A DNA stretch of 52,241 bases from Roseateles chitinivorans. Its GTDB lineage: Bacteria > Pseudomonadota > Gammaproteobacteria > Burkholderiales > Burkholderiaceae_C. The position numbers and the translations under genes were made by a program. The stretch spans positions 1 to 52,241 of the forward strand of contig NZ_PEOG01000039.1 of the NCBI RefSeq assembly GCF_002761755.1. Direction: 5' to 3'. How positions within the stretch are numbered: position 1 is the first letter of the stretch; each line of letters starts with the position of its first letter. A model generated the notes under the pieces. The model was not told where the DNA came from, ran no database searches, and saw only the letters and a list, made by a program, of their open reading frames with translations. Positions 25,437 through 36,681 of this stretch are shown one piece after another.

Positions 25437-26507
25437 TCAGCCGCCCAGCGCCGCGAGCTGCTTGCGGCAGTCCTCGATGTCGCCATGGCTGCCGCGGCGG
25501 TTGTCGACGCAGCGCTGCAGGGCGGCGCGCGCCGCGGCCTTGTCGCCCTTGGCCGCCAGCGCCGCGCCCAGGCGGCGATCCAGGCCCAGCTGCTCGGCGC
25601 CCTGCATGCCGCGGGCGCGTTCGAACGAGGCCACCGCCTTGTCGTACTGCCCGAGCGCGTCGTAGGCCCGGCCCAGGCCGTAGGCGCCCATCGCCTGGCT
25701 GGGCTGGCTCTTGAGCAGCTCCTCGAACCAGGGCACCGCCCTGTCCTTCTGGTCGCTGAACATCAGGTTGCGGCCGTAGTCGCTCCACAGCACGCGCAGC
25801 TCGAGCAGCAGTTCCGGTCGCTGCGTGCGCACCGCGCGCAGCGCCTTCTCCATCGCCGGCCAGTCCTTCTTCGACGCCGCGACCCGCGCGCGCATCAGGT
25901 TCAGCTGGGCCGCGTCCTTCACCTCCTGCTCCAGCGCTCGCGCCTTGGACTCGCCACCGCCGATGAAGCCGGGCAGCGCCAGGTAGTACTGCTGCAGCGC
26001 GCTGCGCGGCTCGGGGGCGTCCGGCATCAGCGCCATCGCCCGCTGCGCCAGCTCGCTGACGCGTCCCAGCGAGCCCAGCGCCTTGAACTTGCTGCCGCCG
26101 CGCGCCTGCATCACCAGCGCGAGCGCCAGCGCGTAATGGCAGGCGCCCTCATTGGGGCTGCGCTGGAGGCATTGCTCCAGCCGCTGGATGTTCTGCTTCA
26201 GCACGCTGCCGTCGACCAGGTCCAGTTGCGCCAGCGCCAGCGCGGCCACCGCCTGCGGGTCGTCCGGATCGGCCTTCACCCGCTGCGCGGCCAGTTTCTC
26301 CAGGTCGTCCGCCCGACCGGCGTCGAGCAGCGTCTGCAGTTCATGGTCCTTGAAGACGGCGGCCTGGGCCGGCGTCGCGAAGGCCACGCTCATCAGCATC
26401 GAGAAGCCGGTGATGAGGCAGATCGCACCGACCACCCGGCGCAGCAGGCCGCGGCGGTCGCCATCGTCATTCTTGCGGGGAGCTTTCACGGGGGGAGATC
26501 CTTTCAT
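25437..26507 (-). CDS. TPR-repeat protein with N-terminal membrane anchor
   Basis: A protein of about 356 residues. A basic N-terminus (APRKNDDGDRRGLLRR) precedes one hydrophobic segment (VVGAICLITGFSMLMSVAFA), which could be a signal peptide (ending ATPAQA) or anchor. The rest is helical repeat: GAYGLGRAYDALGQYDKAVASFERA is a canonical TPR, with weaker ones before it. The start is uncertain: ATG at 26507 has no ribosome site, whereas GTG at 26489 has AAAGGA nine bases upstream. It lies 60 bp upstream of lgt on the same strand. A periplasmic scaffold role is inferred from the TPRs only. Confidence 0.75.
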   Translation of the reverse strand: MKGSPPVKAPRKNDDGDRRGLLRRVVGAICLITGFSMLMSVAFATPAQAAVFKDHELQTLLDAGRADDLEKLAAQRVKADPDDPQAVAALALAQLDLVDGSVLKQNIQRLEQCLQRSPNEGACHYALALALVMQARGGSKFKALGSLGRVSELAQRAMALMPDAPEPRSALQQYYLALPGFIGGGESKARALEQEVKDAAQLNLMRARVAASKKDWPAMEKALRAVRTQRPELLLELRVLWSDYGRNLMFSDQKDRAVPWFEELLKSQPSQAMGAYGLGRAYDALGQYDKAVASFERARGMQGAEQLGLDRRLGAALAAKGDKAAARAALQRCVDNRRGSHGDIEDCRKQLAALGG

Positions 26508-26624
26508 CGGCGCATGGTCGCAGAACTCGGCCGGACGTGCATGCGCCGCACCGTACTTCCGCTTCGCCTCCGCCACCGGACATCGGCAGGCCCGACCTGC
26601 CCCTTCCGGGGGCCGCGGCCCGGG

Positions 26625-27530
26625 TCATGCCTTGACTTTCACCTGCCGCCGGACGTGGTCGACGAACCGCCGCACCACCGGCGACGCGTCCGGCCGCCAG
26701 ATGAGGCTGGTGTCGCAGGCCGGCACGCGGGTCGACGGCCACGGCCGGTAGCGCACGCCCGGCCGCTGCAGCGCGCACACCGATCGCGGCACCCAGGCCA
26801 CGCCCATGCCGGCCGACACCAGGTTGACGATGGTCTGCATCTGGATGGCCTCCTGGGCGATCTGCGGCGTGGCGCCGTGGGCGCGGTAGAAGCCGAGCAG
26901 CGCATCGAACAGCGAGGGCGCGATCTCGCGCGGGAACACCACCAGCGGCTGGCGCAGCACCTCCTCCAGGGTGGGGGCCGCCTTGCGTCGCCCCGCCAGC
27001 CCCCAGTCCTCCGCATGGGCGAGGACCAGCGGTTCGGTCGAGACGATCAGGCGCTCGAAACCGGCAGGCTCGGCGCCCGGCGCGTGGATCACGAAGCCGG
27101 CATCGAGTTCGCCGGTCTCGAAGCCGCGCAGCTGGACGTCCAGCGTCGCCTCGCGCAGCGCGAGCTGCACATCGGGCAGCGCCTCGCGGAACAGCCGCAG
27201 CCAGCGCGGCATGTCCCCGTAGCCGACGGTCGACACGAAGCCCAGGCTCAGCCGTCCGGCCTCGCCGCTGGCGGCCGCGCGAACGCGCAACGGCACCTGG
27301 TCGGCCTGCTCCACGAGCCGCGTGCCCGCCTCGACCAGCGCCTGCCCGGCCGCGGTTAGCGCGACGGCCCGCCGGCCGCGCTCGAGCAGTTGCACGCCCA
27401 GTTGCGCCTCCAGCTTCTGCACCGCCAGGCTCAACGGCGGCTGGGTCATGTGCAGGCGCTCGGCGGCACGGCCGAAGTGCAATTCCTCGGCCAGCACGAG
27501 GAACTGGCGGATCGGACGGAGTTCGATCAT
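26625..27530 (-). CDS. LysR-family transcriptional regulator divergent from ilvD
   Basis: A 301-residue LysR protein. [41 protein letters not shown] is the DNA-binding domain, and the effector domain starts at [16 protein letters not shown]. The start at 27530 is the conserved family position. It is divergent from ilvD with only 104 bp between start codons, so a regulatory link to branched-chain amino acid synthesis is a reasonable guess (IlvY regulates ilvC in enterobacteria), but nothing in the protein proves its target. The shared region holds an AT-rich stretch (ACTATATATT at 27561-27570). Confidence 0.9.
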   Translation of the reverse strand: MIELRPIRQFLVLAEELHFGRAAERLHMTQPPLSLAVQKLEAQLGVQLLERGRRAVALTAAGQALVEAGTRLVEQADQVPLRVRAAASGEAGRLSLGFVSTVGYGDMPRWLRLFREALPDVQLALREATLDVQLRGFETGELDAGFVIHAPGAEPAGFERLIVSTEPLVLAHAEDWGLAGRRKAAPTLEEVLRQPLVVFPREIAPSLFDALLGFYRAHGATPQIAQEAIQMQTIVNLVSAGMGVAWVPRSVCALQRPGVRYRPWPSTRVPACDTSLIWRPDASPVVRRFVDHVRRQVKVKA

Positions 27531-27634
27531 CGATACACCATGCAAATCAATTGGCCACTCACTATATATTGGACCCGCATGGACGGGCGGCGCATACTGG
27601 CGCGCTCCAAGCACTGCCCGCCAGGATGTCCGCC

Positions 27635-29344
27635 ATGACCGACGCCAAGAACGCCCCCCACGACGACGCACCGAATCGTCGCTCCCGGAACATCACCGAA
27701 GGCGTCGCGCGCGCGCCCAACCGCTCGATGTATTACGGCATGGGCTACCAGGAAAGCGACTTCGGCAAGCCGATGATCGGCGTGGCCAACGGCCACTCGA
27801 CGATCACGCCGTGCAACTCCGGCCTGCAGAAGCTGGCCGACGCAGCCGTCGTCGGCCTGAAGGCCGCAGGCGCCAACGCCCAGCTCTTCGGCACGCCGAC
27901 GATCTCCGACGGCATGGCCATGGGCACCGAGGGCATGAAGTACTCGCTGGTCTCGCGCGAGGTCATCTCCGACTGCGTCGAGACCTGCGTCGGCGGCCAG
28001 TGGCTGGATGGGGTGATGGTCATCGGCGGCTGCGACAAGAACATGCCCGGCGGGATGATGGGCATGTTGCGCGCCAACGTGCCGGCGATCTACATCTACG
28101 GCGGCACGATCAAGCCCGGCCACTACAAGGGCCAGGACCTCAACATCGTCAGCGTCTTCGAGGCGGTCGGCCAGTTCAGCGCCGGCAAGATGAGCGAGGA
28201 AGATTTCTGCCAGATCGAGAAGCGCGCCATCCCCGGCAGCGGCTCCTGCGGTGGCATGTACACGGCCAACACGATGAGCTCGGCCTTCGAGGCGCTGGGC
28301 ATGTCGCTGCCCTATTCGTCGAGCATGTCCAACGTCGAGGACGAGGTCGTCGAGAACACCAAGCGCGCCGCCGACTGCCTGGTCCAGGCGGTGAAGGCCA
28401 ATCTGAAGCCCCGCGACATCGTCACGAAGAAGGCGATCGAGAACGCGGTGGCGGTGATCATGGCCACCGGCGGCTCGACCAACGCGGTCCTGCACTTCCT
28501 GGCCATCGCGCATGCGGCCGAGGTGGACTGGACCATCGACGACTTCGAGCGCATGCGCAAGAAGATCCCGGTGCTGTGCGACCTCAAGCCCAGCGGCCGC
28601 TTCCTGGCGGTGGACCTGCACAAGGCCGGCGGCATCCCCGCGGTCATGAAGCAGTTGCTCAAGGCCGGCCTGCTGCATGGCGACTGCATCACGATCACCG
28701 GCAAGACCGTCGCCGAGAACCTGGCCGACGTGCCCGACCTGTCGCCCGACCAGCAGGTCATCCGCGCCGTCGACGATCCGATCTATGCCGAAGGCCATCT
28801 GGCGATCCTCAAGGGCAACCTGTCGCCCGAAGGCTGCGTCGCCAAGATCACTGGCCTCAAGAACCCGGTCATCACCGGTCCGGCGCGCGTGTTCGACGAC
28901 GAGCAGTCGGCGCTGGCGGCGATCATGGCCGGCCAGATCAAGGCCGGCGACGTGATGGTGCTGCGCTACCTCGGCCCCAAGGGCGGCCCGGGCATGCCGG
29001 AGATGCTGGCGCCCACCGGCGCGCTGATCGGCCAGGGCCTGGGCGAGAGCGTCGGCCTGATCACCGACGGGCGCTTCTCCGGCGGCACCTGGGGCATGGT
29101 GGTCGGCCACGTCGCGCCGGAGGCCTACGAAGGCGGCACGATCGCCCTGGTCCATGAAGGCGATTCGATCACCATCGACGCCCACCGGCTCCTGCTGCAG
29201 CTGCATGTCGACGATGCCGAACTGGCGCGTCGCAAGGCCGCGTGGACGAAACCGGCACCGCGCTACACCCGCGGCGTGCTGGCCAAGTTCGCCAAGAGCG
29301 CCTCGAGCGCCAGCTCGGGCGCGGTGCTCGACAAGTTCGAGTGA
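27635..29344 (+). CDS. ilvD: Dihydroxy-acid dehydratase
   Basis: A 569-residue iron-sulfur enzyme that dehydrates 2,3-dihydroxy-isovalerate and -methylvalerate to the 2-keto acids of valine and isoleucine synthesis. The three cluster cysteines are visible in [17 protein letters not shown] and [15 protein letters not shown]. Other family blocks are [20 protein letters not shown] and [16 protein letters not shown]. The length is that of the short IlvD type. I chose ATG 27635 because CCAGGA lies seven bases upstream; the ATG at 27626 would overlap that site. The gene stands alone and is followed by a strong hairpin. Confidence 0.96.
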   Translation: MTDAKNAPHDDAPNRRSRNITEGVARAPNRSMYYGMGYQESDFGKPMIGVANGHSTITPCNSGLQKLADAAVVGLKAAGANAQLFGTPTISDGMAMGTEGMKYSLVSREVISDCVETCVGGQWLDGVMVIGGCDKNMPGGMMGMLRANVPAIYIYGGTIKPGHYKGQDLNIVSVFEAVGQFSAGKMSEEDFCQIEKRAIPGSGSCGGMYTANTMSSAFEALGMSLPYSSSMSNVEDEVVENTKRAADCLVQAVKANLKPRDIVTKKAIENAVAVIMATGGSTNAVLHFLAIAHAAEVDWTIDDFERMRKKIPVLCDLKPSGRFLAVDLHKAGGIPAVMKQLLKAGLLHGDCITITGKTVAENLADVPDLSPDQQVIRAVDDPIYAEGHLAILKGNLSPEGCVAKITGLKNPVITGPARVFDDEQSALAAIMAGQIKAGDVMVLRYLGPKGGPGMPEMLAPTGALIGQGLGESVGLITDGRFSGGTWGMVVGHVAPEAYEGGTIALVHEGDSITIDAHRLLLQLHVDDAELARRKAAWTKPAPRYTRGVLAKFAKSASSASSGAVLDKFE

Positions 29345-29384
29345 CCGATCCGGCGCCGGCCCGCGGGTCGGCGCGCTGAAAGCG

Positions 29385-29410
29385 GCAGCGGGGCCCGAGG
29401 GCCCCGCTGC
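29385..29410. terminator. Strong hairpin between ilvD and a convergent gene
   Basis: GCAGCGGGGCC, loop CGAG, GGCCCCGCTGC: a perfect 11-bp stem, 40 bp after the ilvD stop. There is no T run, so termination efficiency is unclear; it can serve both convergent genes. Confidence 0.6.
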
Positions 29411-29442
29411 TCATTCCGGTCGCGCGCCCGGGCCGCGCCGGT

Positions 29443-29691
29443 TCAACGCCGCTTGCGCTGCTTGTCCGCCTGGCCGAGCGCCTCGAGCGAGCGCTGGCGG
29501 CGCGACTCCTTGCGTTCTTCCAGCTTGTCCATCTCCTTGCGCTTGGTGTAGCCCGACTTGTCGGCGAACTCCCACCACAGCACCGCCAGGACGAAGGGCG
29601 ACAGCACCCACCACCAGCTCAGCGCACCGATCGGCCCGAACTCGGCCAGCTTCAGTGCGATCAACAAGACGCCGATCACGATCAACCACAT
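29443..29691 (-). CDS. Small Trp-rich membrane protein (TIGR04438-like)
   Basis: An 82-residue protein: a hydrophobic N-terminus (MWLIVIGVLLIALKLAEFGP), then LSWWWVLSPFVLAVLWWEFAD forming a second membrane segment with five tryptophans, and a highly basic cytosolic tail (YTKRKEMDKLEERKESRRQR). This matches the small Trp-rich family known in Burkholderiales. Function unknown. It is convergent with ilvD and divergent from the cytochrome c gene. Confidence 0.88.
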   Translation of the reverse strand: MWLIVIGVLLIALKLAEFGPIGALSWWWVLSPFVLAVLWWEFADKSGYTKRKEMDKLEERKESRRQRSLEALGQADKQRKRR

Positions 29692-29737
29692 CGCATTTCT
29701 CCTCGTACGCGCGCCCGGTCGGCACGGCTCCCAACAC

Positions 29738-29743
29738 TACAAT
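29738..29743 (+). promoter_or_regulatory. Possible -10 element for the cytochrome c gene
   Basis: TACAAT, five of six consensus bases, in an intergenic region 101 bp before the ATG. No convincing -35 is visible at the right distance. Confidence 0.35.
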
Positions 29744-29843
29744 CGCCCGAGCCCGGAATCCCCCAGCCACTCGCCGCTCCTCCCGGAAGCGGCCCCCTTC
29801 TCGGGGTGTTCCGCATCTTCCCGGCAGGATCTGAAAGGATGCC

Positions 29844-30155
29844 ATGAAAAACGCCTTGTTCGTCTCCGCGGCCCTGATCGCGGCCCTGTCCGCCCCCAGC
29901 GCCTTCGCCAGCCAGGAACTGGCCCAGAAGAAGAACTGCATGGCCTGCCATGCCGTCGACAAGAAGCTGGTCGGTCCCGCCTACAAGGATGTCGCGGCCA
30001 AGTACGCCAAGGACAAGGATGCGGTGAAGAAGCTGTCCGAGAAGATCATCAAGGGCGGCTCCGGCGTCTGGGGCCCGGTCCCGATGCCAGCCAACGCGCA
30101 GGTCAGCCCGGCCGAAGCCGAGCAACTCGCCAAGTGGGTGTTGTCGACGAAGTGA
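29844..30155 (+). CDS. Periplasmic class I cytochrome c (c551/c552-like)
   Basis: A 103-residue electron carrier. The signal peptide ends at SAFA. Haem is bound at C32-M-A-C35-H36, and the distal methionine is in GPVPMPAN, the normal arrangement for small monohaem cytochromes of the c551/c552 group. The conserved C-terminal helix is EAEQLAKWVLST. AAAGGA precedes the ATG. It probably shuttles electrons between the bc1 complex and a terminal oxidase or reductase. It is transcribed alone. Confidence 0.93.
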   Translation: MKNALFVSAALIAALSAPSAFASQELAQKKNCMACHAVDKKLVGPAYKDVAAKYAKDKDAVKKLSEKIIKGGSGVWGPVPMPANAQVSPAEAEQLAKWVLSTK

Positions 30156-30175
30156 AGGTCGACGGCTCGCCATGA

Positions 30176-30201
30176 ACAAGGCCCCGGATTCGGGGCCTTG
30201 T
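30176..30201 (+). terminator. Hairpin terminator after the cytochrome c gene
   Basis: ACAAGGCCCCG, loop GATT, CGGGGCCTTGT: an 11-bp perfect stem 20 bp after the cytochrome stop. The following bases are not T-rich. Confidence 0.6.
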
Positions 30202-30308
30202 GTCATTCAGCGGCCCGTCGGCGGAAGGAACGCCCTCCCGAGGAGGGTCGCGATCGCGGGACCCGGGCGCCTCCGGACGCCCGCCCTCAGCCGCTGCATC
30301 AGCTGCCC

Positions 30309-30332
30309 TCTTCTCAGGAATCTTCTCAGGAA
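30309..30332. repeat. Perfect 12-bp tandem duplication
   Basis: TCTTCTCAGGAA occurs twice back to back. It is a multiple of three, so it would keep a frame open; in the minus-strand candidate frame it encodes a repeated FLRR. Confidence 0.85.
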
Positions 30333-30701
30333 GTTCAGCCGCACCCGGCCGCGCAGGCCGACGGAAATCAGGATCTCCCGGCCACCGATGGCCAGCAGGC
30401 GCTGCGCCAGCGCGGCCGCACAGCGCCGGGTGGGTTTCGGGGACTTCTGCGGGAACGAAGACTCCACAAGCGACTCCTTCTGTGAGATCGGCATCCGGGG
30501 ATGCCGCGCGAGCGCCGCCTTGATCGCGGCCCGCCTCGATGGAGGCGGTGCGACGATTCTTGGTCCGCCGGACCTCGCGATTCCACGACCCGAGCCAGTG
30601 TGCGTACGGCGTCGGGTGCCACATGAAGGCCAAGCACTGCCGGAGACCAGCGCCCAGGCCCGCTCCGCGCCCATGGCCCGACAGGTCCCGGGCGAGCACG
30701 T

Positions 30702-30731
30702 CGGCAGGCGCGCCCCTGGAGGCGCCTGCCG
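30702..30731. other. GC-rich inverted repeat upstream of the acs terminator
   Basis: CGGCAGGCGC and GCGCCTGCCG form a perfect 10-bp stem around a 10-base loop. Its role is unknown; it could be a second transcript-end hairpin for acs. Confidence 0.5.
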
Positions 30732-30752
30732 GCGCGCCGGTGATGCGCAAAG

Positions 30753-30775
30753 AAAAAGCCCCGCCGTGGCGGGGC
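30753..30775 (-). terminator. Rho-independent terminator of acs
   Basis: Minus strand GCCCCGC, loop CACG, GCGGGGC, then five T (30757-30753). It lies 25 bp past the acs stop. Confidence 0.88.
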
Positions 30776-30799
30776 CTGGTGAGCCGTGCGGGTGAGCCG

Positions 30800-32770
<1,971 letters not shown>

Positions 32771-32898
32771 GGCCTATGTCTCCGTACAGGCAGGGATCTT
32801 CAAACTCGGGCGAACTCTCCGCTTTCACACTGACGACCTGCTTACTCTTGTAGAAGAGCGGCGGGCGCGCAGCCGCGAAACCAGGGGCATGCTCTCAC

Positions 32899-32904
32899 TA
32901 AAAT
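32899..32904 (+). promoter_or_regulatory. Possible -10 element for the yqhA-like gene
   Basis: TAAAAT (five of six consensus bases) 48 bp before the ATG at 32953, in an otherwise GC-rich leader. No good -35 is seen. Confidence 0.35.
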
Positions 32905-32952
32905 CGCCCGGTTTGGCGGTTCCCGCCCGTTACGACCTGAAGGATTGCCCCG

Positions 32953-33567
32953 ATGACCGATCGACCGAAGGCCCCGGCCGACACCGCACCCAAGCGCATG
33001 CACCCGCTCGCCCACCTGATGTTCGGGAGCCGCTGGCTGCAATTGCCGCTGTACCTCGGGCTGATCCTGGCGCAGGCGGTCTACGTCTATCAGTTCTGGA
33101 CCGAATTGATCCACCTGGTCGAGGCGGCCTTCGGCAACCAGGAGGCGCTGAAGCTGCTGGTCGACAGCGTCGGCTACAAGGCGGGCAGCGCGCCCACCAA
33201 GCTCAACGAGACCATCATCATGCTGGCCGTGCTGGCGCTGATCGACGTGGTGATGATCTCCAACCTGCTGATCATGGTGATCGTCGGCGGCTACGAGACC
33301 TTCGTGTCGCGGCTGCATCTGGAGGGCCATCCGGACCAGCCCGAATGGCTGGATCACGTCAACGCGTCGGTCCTGAAGGTCAAGCTGGCGACGGCCATCA
33401 TCGGCATCTCGTCGATCCACCTGCTCAAGACCTTCATCAATGTGCAGAACCTGACCGAGCAGACGCTGATCTGGCAGACGGCCATCCATCTGGCCTTCCT
33501 GCTGTCGGCGCTGGCCATCGCGATGACCGACCGGCTGCTGTCCCAGCCCCCGGGCGCCAAGCACTGA
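32953..33567 (+). CDS. UPF0114/YqhA-family inner-membrane protein
   Basis: A 204-residue membrane protein with four hydrophobic segments ([76 protein letters not shown]). The block [24 protein letters not shown] is the family hallmark. The function of YqhA proteins is not established. AAGGA lies upstream of the ATG. It is divergent from acs and ends in its own terminator. Confidence 0.93.
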   Translation: MTDRPKAPADTAPKRMHPLAHLMFGSRWLQLPLYLGLILAQAVYVYQFWTELIHLVEAAFGNQEALKLLVDSVGYKAGSAPTKLNETIIMLAVLALIDVVMISNLLIMVIVGGYETFVSRLHLEGHPDQPEWLDHVNASVLKVKLATAIIGISSIHLLKTFINVQNLTEQTLIWQTAIHLAFLLSALAIAMTDRLLSQPPGAKH

Positions 33568-33593
33568 GCGCCGCCACGGCGCCTGAACGACGA

Positions 33594-33620
33594 GGGAGCC
33601 CGCGGGCTCCCTTCTTCTTT
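33594..33620 (+). terminator. Rho-independent terminator of the yqhA-like gene
   Basis: GGGAGCC, loop CGCG, GGCTCCC, followed by TTCTTCTTT. It sits 26 bp past the stop and just before the convergent nhaA stop. Confidence 0.85.
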
Positions 33621-33633
33621 GGGGGACGCCCGC

Positions 33634-34797
33634 TCAGCCGCGCTTGCGCAGCAGGATCAGCGTCCCCGCCACGCCGGACAGGATCGAGCCGCCCAGCACG
33701 CCCAGCTTCACGCGCGTCTCGTAGTCGGGCCCGTGGCCCTCGAAGGCCAGGCCGCCGATGAACAGGCTCATCGTGAAGCCGATGCCGCACAGCACGCAGA
33801 CGCCGAAGAACTGGATCCAGTCGGCGCCGCCTGGTCGCTGCGCCAGGCCGAAACGGATCATCAGCCAGGAGCTGCCGAACACGCCCACCGCCTTGCCCGT
33901 CAGCAGGCCCAGCGCGATGCCCAGCGACACCGGGTGCAGCAGGTCGCCCGCGTGCAGGCCCAGCAGCGACACGCCCGCGTTGGAGAACGCGAACATCGGC
34001 AGGATCAGGAAGGCGACCCACGGATGCAGGCCATGCTCGAGGTCCTCGGCCGGCGAATGGCCGCGGCCGTCGTCCGACGGGATGAACAGCGCCGTGGCGA
34101 CGCCGGCGAGCGTCGCATGCACGCCCGACTTGAGCACGCAGGTCCACAGCACCAGGCCGACGACGATGTAGAGGTCCGCGCGCGTCACCCTGGCCCGGTT
34201 GAGCGCGAAGAGGATCGCCAGGCAGACCGCGGCGGCGCCCAGCATCGCCAGCGACAGCTGGCTCGTGTAGAAGAGCGCGATGACGACGATGGCGCCCAGG
34301 TCGTCGATGATCGCGACCGCCGTCAGGAAGACCTTCAGCGAGGCCGGCACCCGGCTGCCCAGCAGCATGACGATGCCGATCGCGAACGCGATGTCGGTGG
34401 CGGCGGGGATCGCCCAGCCGTGCAGCGCCACCGGATCGCCGCGGTTGATGCCCGCATAGATCAGCGCCGGCACGACCATGCCGCCCAGCGCGGCCACCAT
34501 GGGCAGCACCGCCTGCGAGCGCTCGGCCAGCTCGCCGCTGACGAATTCGCGCTTGATCTCCAGGCCGACGAGGAAGAAGAACACCGCCATCCAGAGGTCG
34601 TTCACCCAGACCAGCAGCGGCTTGGCGAGCACCAGCCAGTCGCCGCCGATGCGGACCTCGCCCTCGATGCGGGTGAAGGCGGCATAGAACTCCCGCCACG
34701 GTGAGTTGGACAGGATCAGCGCGGCCACCGCGGCGATCGCGAGCACGATGCCGCCAGCCGATTCGCTGGCGAAGAAGCGTTTGAGTCCCGGCGTCAA
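33634..34797 (-). CDS. nhaA: Na+/H+ antiporter NhaA
   Basis: A 387-residue inner-membrane antiporter that exports sodium in exchange for protons. The ion-binding aspartates are present as AIIDDLGAI (D165, D166), with D135 in PAATDIAFAIG and the functional lysine in LLTGKAVGVF. VFFFLVGLEIKREF is the family N-terminal signature. The reading frame opens with TTG at 34797, preceded by GGGAGGAACTTTC, a strong ribosome site; no ATG or GTG lies near enough to replace it. A weak start codon would limit expression of a protein toxic in excess (inference). It is divergent from fumarase. Confidence 0.95.
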   Translation of the reverse strand: MTPGLKRFFASESAGGIVLAIAAVAALILSNSPWREFYAAFTRIEGEVRIGGDWLVLAKPLLVWVNDLWMAVFFFLVGLEIKREFVSGELAERSQAVLPMVAALGGMVVPALIYAGINRGDPVALHGWAIPAATDIAFAIGIVMLLGSRVPASLKVFLTAVAIIDDLGAIVVIALFYTSQLSLAMLGAAAVCLAILFALNRARVTRADLYIVVGLVLWTCVLKSGVHATLAGVATALFIPSDDGRGHSPAEDLEHGLHPWVAFLILPMFAFSNAGVSLLGLHAGDLLHPVSLGIALGLLTGKAVGVFGSSWLMIRFGLAQRPGGADWIQFFGVCVLCGIGFTMSLFIGGLAFEGHGPDYETRVKLGVLGGSILSGVAGTLILLRKRG

Positions 34798-35039
34798 GAA
34801 AGTTCCTCCCGAAAAACGAGCCGCCGGATCGGCGGCCCCAGGCAGTGGATCAGCGCGGCGGAGGCAGGTCGATGACCGATCCCGGCCAAACCGCCCGTGA
34901 AGCCGACATCATCGCCGGTGCGCGCTCACCCGTCCGGCAGCGCGCCCGAACGACGCCGACGGATCCCCCGTCCGGACCCGTTCCGTGCGGATATCGGCGC
35001 GCAAGCCGTGGCTGGCGCCGGGGCCTTGGGGTGGTGGAG

Positions 35040-35045
35040 GATAAT
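35040..35045 (+). promoter_or_regulatory. Possible -10 element for fumarase
   Basis: GATAAT, five of six consensus bases, 31 bp before the fumarase ATG. The upstream 279 bp shared with nhaA contain no other clear signal. Confidence 0.35.
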
Positions 35046-35076
35046 CCGCCGCGTCCCTGGATCCCCGAGCCTCACC

Positions 35077-36618
35077 ATGACCACCACGATCCGTTACGCC
35101 GACCTCGTCGAAAGCGTCGCCGCCGCGCTGCAGTACATCAGCTACTACCACCCGGCCGACTACATCCAGCACCTGGCCCGCGCCTATGAGCGCGAACAGA
35201 GCCCGGCCGCCAAGGACGCCATCGCGCAGATCCTGACCAACTCGAAGATGTGCGCCGAGGGTCGTCGTCCGATCTGCCAGGACACCGGCATCGTCAACGT
35301 CTTCCTGAAGATCGGCATGGACGTGCGCTGGGCCGACTTCCCCGGCTCGATCCAGGACGCCGTCAACGAAGGCGTTCGCCGCGCCTACAACCATCCGGAC
35401 AACAAGCTGCGCGCCTCGGTGCTCAGCGATCCGATCTTCGAGCGCAAGAACACCAAGGACAACACGCCGGCGGTGATCTTCATGGAGGTCGTGCCCGGCA
35501 ACACCGTCGACGTGATCGTCGCGGCCAAGGGCGGCGGCTCCGAGAACAAGAGCAAGGTCTACATGCTCAACCCGAGCGAGTCGATCGTCGACTGGGTGCT
35601 CAAGACCGTGCCGACGATGGGCGCGGGCTGGTGTCCGCCGGGGATGCTGGGCATCGGCGTCGGCGGCACGGCAGAGAAGGCGGCGCTGCTGGCCAAGGAA
35701 GCGCTGATGGACGACATCGACATGTACGAGCTGCTCGAGCGCGGCCCGCAGAACAAGCTGGAAGAGCTGCGCATCGAGCTGTACGAGAAGGTCAATGCGC
35801 TGGGCATCGGCGCGCAGGGCCTGGGCGGGCTGACCACGGTGCTGGACGTCAAGATCAAGACCTATCCGACGCACGCCGCCTCCAAGCCGATCGCGATGAT
35901 CCCGAACTGTGCGGCCACGCGCCACGCGCACTTCGTGCTGGACGGCTCGGGCCCCAGCTACCTGGAGCCGCCCAGCCTGGACCTGTGGCCCGACGTGCAA
36001 TGGGCGCCGGACTACAACAAGAGCAAGCGCGTCGACCTGAACGCGCTGACCAAGGAAGAGGTCGCGAGCTGGAAGCCCGGCGACACGCTGCTGCTCAACG
36101 GCAAGATGCTGACCGGCCGCGATGCTGCGCACAAGCGCATCCAGGACATGCTGGCCAAGGGCGAATCGCTGCCGGTGGACTTCACCAATCGCGTGATCTA
36201 TTACGTCGGCCCCGTCGACCCGGTGCGTGACGAGGTGGTCGGCCCGGCCGGTCCCACCACCGCGACGCGGATGGACAAGTTCACCGACATGATGCTGGAG
36301 AAGACCGGCCTGATCGCCATGATCGGCAAGGCCGAACGCGGCCCGGTCGCGATCGAGTCGATCAAGAACCACAAGTCGGCCTACCTGATGGCGGTCGGCG
36401 GCTCGGCCTACCTGGTGTCCAAGGCGATCAAGCATGCCAAGGTCGTCGGCTTCGAGGACCTGGGCATGGAAGCGATCTACGAGTTCGACGTGGTCGACAT
36501 GCCGGTGACGGTGGCGGTGGACGCCGGCGGCACCAGTGCCCACATCACCGGCCCGGCCGAGTGGCAACAGCGCATCGCCTCGGGCAAGGCGATCAAGATC
36601 CCGGTCGCCGCCGGCTGA
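35077..36618 (+). CDS. Class I fumarate hydratase
   Basis: A 513-residue iron-sulfur fumarase (FumA/FumB type) converting fumarate to malate in the TCA cycle. Exactly three cysteines in conserved blocks can bind the oxygen-sensitive [4Fe-4S] cluster: C67 in RPICQDTG, C186 in GWCPPGM and C278 in PNCAATRH. The C-terminal domain contains GPVDPVRDEVVGPAGPTTATRMD and MAVGGSAYLVSKAIK, typical of the beta part fused in this class. The start at 35077 is where the family begins (MTTTIRYADL); the frame upstream is non-coding. It is a single gene ending in a clear terminator. Confidence 0.96.
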   Translation: MTTTIRYADLVESVAAALQYISYYHPADYIQHLARAYEREQSPAAKDAIAQILTNSKMCAEGRRPICQDTGIVNVFLKIGMDVRWADFPGSIQDAVNEGVRRAYNHPDNKLRASVLSDPIFERKNTKDNTPAVIFMEVVPGNTVDVIVAAKGGGSENKSKVYMLNPSESIVDWVLKTVPTMGAGWCPPGMLGIGVGGTAEKAALLAKEALMDDIDMYELLERGPQNKLEELRIELYEKVNALGIGAQGLGGLTTVLDVKIKTYPTHAASKPIAMIPNCAATRHAHFVLDGSGPSYLEPPSLDLWPDVQWAPDYNKSKRVDLNALTKEEVASWKPGDTLLLNGKMLTGRDAAHKRIQDMLAKGESLPVDFTNRVIYYVGPVDPVRDEVVGPAGPTTATRMDKFTDMMLEKTGLIAMIGKAERGPVAIESIKNHKSAYLMAVGGSAYLVSKAIKHAKVVGFEDLGMEAIYEFDVVDMPVTVAVDAGGTSAHITGPAEWQQRIASGKAIKIPVAAG

Positions 36619-36641
36619 TCCGGCGTCGCGCCGCAAGCAAG

Positions 36642-36664
36642 GGCCACCCTCGGGTGGCCTTTTT
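36642..36664 (+). terminator. Rho-independent terminator of fumarase
   Basis: GGCCACC, loop CTCG, GGTGGCC, then five T. It starts 23 bp after the stop codon. Confidence 0.9.
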
Positions 36665-36681
36665 AATGCTCGTGGTGGCGA

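Larger units (their letters stand above)
30202..30752. other. 550-bp stretch with no convincing gene
   Basis: Between the cytochrome c hairpin and the acs terminator no open frame has a ribosome site or clear family similarity. The best candidate is a minus-strand frame from an ATG at 30494 to 30207 (95 codons, MPISQKESLVESSFPQKS…), whose middle part has coding-like third positions but whose C-terminal part is Arg-rich and looks non-coding. The stretch also holds a 12-bp tandem repeat and a 10-bp-stem hairpin (30702-30731). It may be a decayed gene. Confidence 0.5.

Noticed and set aside
27531..27634. A clear LysR binding site or sigma-70 promoter for ilvD
   Set aside because: The region has an AT-rich core (ACTATATATT) but no -35 element at a proper distance, and several T-N11-A matches are possible by chance. 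I could not choose one.
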